Source: Phycisphaeraceae bacterium
GTDB taxonomy: Bacteria > Planctomycetota > Phycisphaerae > Phycisphaerales > Phycisphaeraceae
NCBI GenBank assembly: GCA_029260695.1
Contig: JAJDCT010000199.1
Span: 1-6,884 of the forward strand
DNA: 6,884 bases
Direction: 5' to 3'
Below the pieces are notes generated by a model. The model had not been told where the DNA came from and made no database searches. It saw only the letters and a program-made list of their open reading frames with translations. This document shows, one piece after another, positions 6,601 through 6,884 of the stretch (position 1 is its first letter; every line of letters starts with the position of its first letter). The position numbers were made by a program, and so were the translations under genes.

Positions 6601-6884
6601 GCCAAGGTCTGGGTTTTAACAAGACGCCCCAGCAATACGGCGCGTTCCCGACCGACCCTTATTCACACACGCCGGGGTTCTCTGGGGCACGACAGCCCGG
6701 GATGACAGGGCAGGTCAAGGAAGAGGTCCTCACACGCATGGGTGAGCTGGGCGTATTAGTCGATCTCGGCCAAGCCCTGTTCAGGCCCTTGCTTCTCAAG
6801 AAGAGCGAGTTCCTGCTGATCGATACCCGGTTCAGGTACTACGACCCGCAGGGGCAGGAACATCAAATAGATCTGACGCCCGGC
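3603..6884 (+). CDS. GH149-like beta-1,3-oligoglucan phosphorylase (GH94 superfamily), 3' end cut by window
   Basis: The visible 1094 codons have no stop, so the C-terminus lies beyond the window; from the usual family length, probably only some tens of residues are missing. Family members split the terminal beta-1,3-glucosyl bond with inorganic phosphate, inverting to give alpha-glucose-1-phosphate. No signal peptide or membrane segment is seen, so it should be cytoplasmic. An N-terminal beta-sandwich (about 15-290, with WMYLSTLGGLTAGRRNP from 56) leads through a helical linker to an (alpha/alpha)6 barrel. Barrel motifs are GNWRDIFQNWEAL (470-482), WSNIGYWGDHQ (527-537), PEWNDANNALVG (652-663), YLLYPERTLPGFFEKN (847-862), GRSGGMYGYEGLG (946-958) and QPGMTGQVKEE (1031-1041). 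By alignment with the GDWND motif of GH94, D656 is the candidate general acid. The GRSGG and QPGMTG segments may contribute to phosphate binding. ATG 3603 is the first in-frame start after a stop at 3525-3527, with only a weak GAG seven bases upstream; ATG 3651 is an alternative. GH161 or another GH94-like specificity cannot be excluded. Confidence 0.8.
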   Translation, partial: MSKSTTINQPANTDAPMDEQAAGRFTRIDGEPFYTISDYDRLKPFLISVVSDSDHWMYLSTLGGLTAGRRNPQYALFAYDSEDKIHQCHSHTGPCTALRVKHADGHNTLWEPFTQSAKDVFGVRRHLYKSALGNSVIFEEVNADLGLTFRYRWRYSETYGFIRSATLANAGDTPAQVSLMDGVLNILPSGISPALHQTRHCLADAYKHCESDPETGLAVYSLSSMITDRPEPGEMLRATLAWSVGLSSFKVSLDPQDLAVFRNGGRIAAEPLIKGQKGAYLASAQVDLQPGELYTWHVVMDVEQTQSHAVSLRKQLRNGTDLAQALIQDSEKGSLDLLKNIASADGLQATGDRIVGVHHMANVLFNNMRGGVFDRNYLVDREHLADFLVSRNHEVAERNAGFLDQLDDHLPIQSVLTQAQTQNDPDLTRLCYEYLPIYFSRRHGDPSRPWNFFDIRLKDKHSKPVLAYQGNWRDIFQNWEALCLSFPGFVPSIIAKFVNASTIDGFNPYRITDGGIDWEEIDPQNPWSNIGYWGDHQIIYLMKFLEAAHKNKPGQLESLLTDEVFSYADVPYTLKPYQQTLEDPNDTIEFDLTRADRVKDQTNRLGADGRLLLDRHGRVYHVNLAEKLLVPALSKVSNLVIEGGLWLNTQRPEWNDANNALVGNGLSVVTLCYLRRYLAFCSQLFNAGSNEQLPISHEVSRWLASVSAELKDHEHLLAQEVIDDVDRKRLLDALGEAFSQYRARVYAHGFSGKDDMARGDLARFCDLALRFIDKSIHANRRPDGMYHAYNLMELSPNKDQIEVKHLYEMLEGQVAVLSSGLLDADQTLHLLGALRDSAIYRADQESYLLYPERTLPGFFEKNVIPNARVNESRLVQKMIEAGDYRIVTRDAEGHARFCGDFQKIDDLRAALSGLRREEDWRELVDQDLSLLLEVYEDVFNHKAFTGRSGGMYGYEGLGCIYWHMVAKLLLAVQENYHRAVAQKLPDQTIRALADAYYNVRQGLGFNKTPQQYGAFPTDPYSHTPGFSGARQPGMTGQVKEEVLTRMGELGVLVDLGQALFRPLLLKKSEFLLIDTRFRYYDPQGQEHQIDLTPG

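Overview
The window reads as a compact glycan-utilisation locus from a Gram-negative-type bacterium, most likely a marine planctomycete of the Phycisphaerae type. That placement is an inference from three protein styles: the LacI subfamily, the secreted clan GH-A glycosidase and the very large phosphorylase. No rRNA or marker gene is present to confirm it. Coding DNA is fairly GC-rich, while the left edge is visibly AT-richer.

Layout, left to right. Positions 1-594 hold no gene I can support: an AT-rich stretch with a weak promoter-like pair, then a GC-richer stretch ending in a two-tier hairpin downstream of the first gene. Positions 595-1929 (minus) encode a secreted clan GH-A glycoside hydrolase with a C-terminal Ig/PKD-like domain. 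After a 109-base gap, 2039-3100 (minus) encodes a LacI-family repressor. A 502-base divergent control region (3101-3602) separates it from a large plus-strand gene that starts at 3603 and runs off the right edge. That gene gives 1094 codons without a stop and looks like a GH94-superfamily inverting phosphorylase, best matching GH149 beta-1,3-oligoglucan phosphorylases.

The control region is the most informative part. A near-consensus sigma70 promoter (TTGACA, 17 bases, GATAAT) faces the phosphorylase. A perfect 13-base palindrome, AGTAACTGTTACT, lies just downstream of its -10 box, where a LacI-type repressor would block transcription. A partial copy (AGTAACTGTT) sits inside the predicted promoter of the repressor gene itself. 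That promoter is so close to the ATG that the repressor mRNA is probably leaderless.

Working model (inference): the exported hydrolase cuts an extracellular beta-glucan, possibly laminarin, and imported oligosaccharides are split in the cytoplasm by the phosphorylase to glucose-1-phosphate. The LacI protein represses both transcription units until an oligosaccharide inducer appears. No transporter is visible. I see no mobile element, CRISPR array, tRNA or rRNA, and no wholly unknown system; the interest lies in the regulatory architecture and the uncertain glycosidase family.
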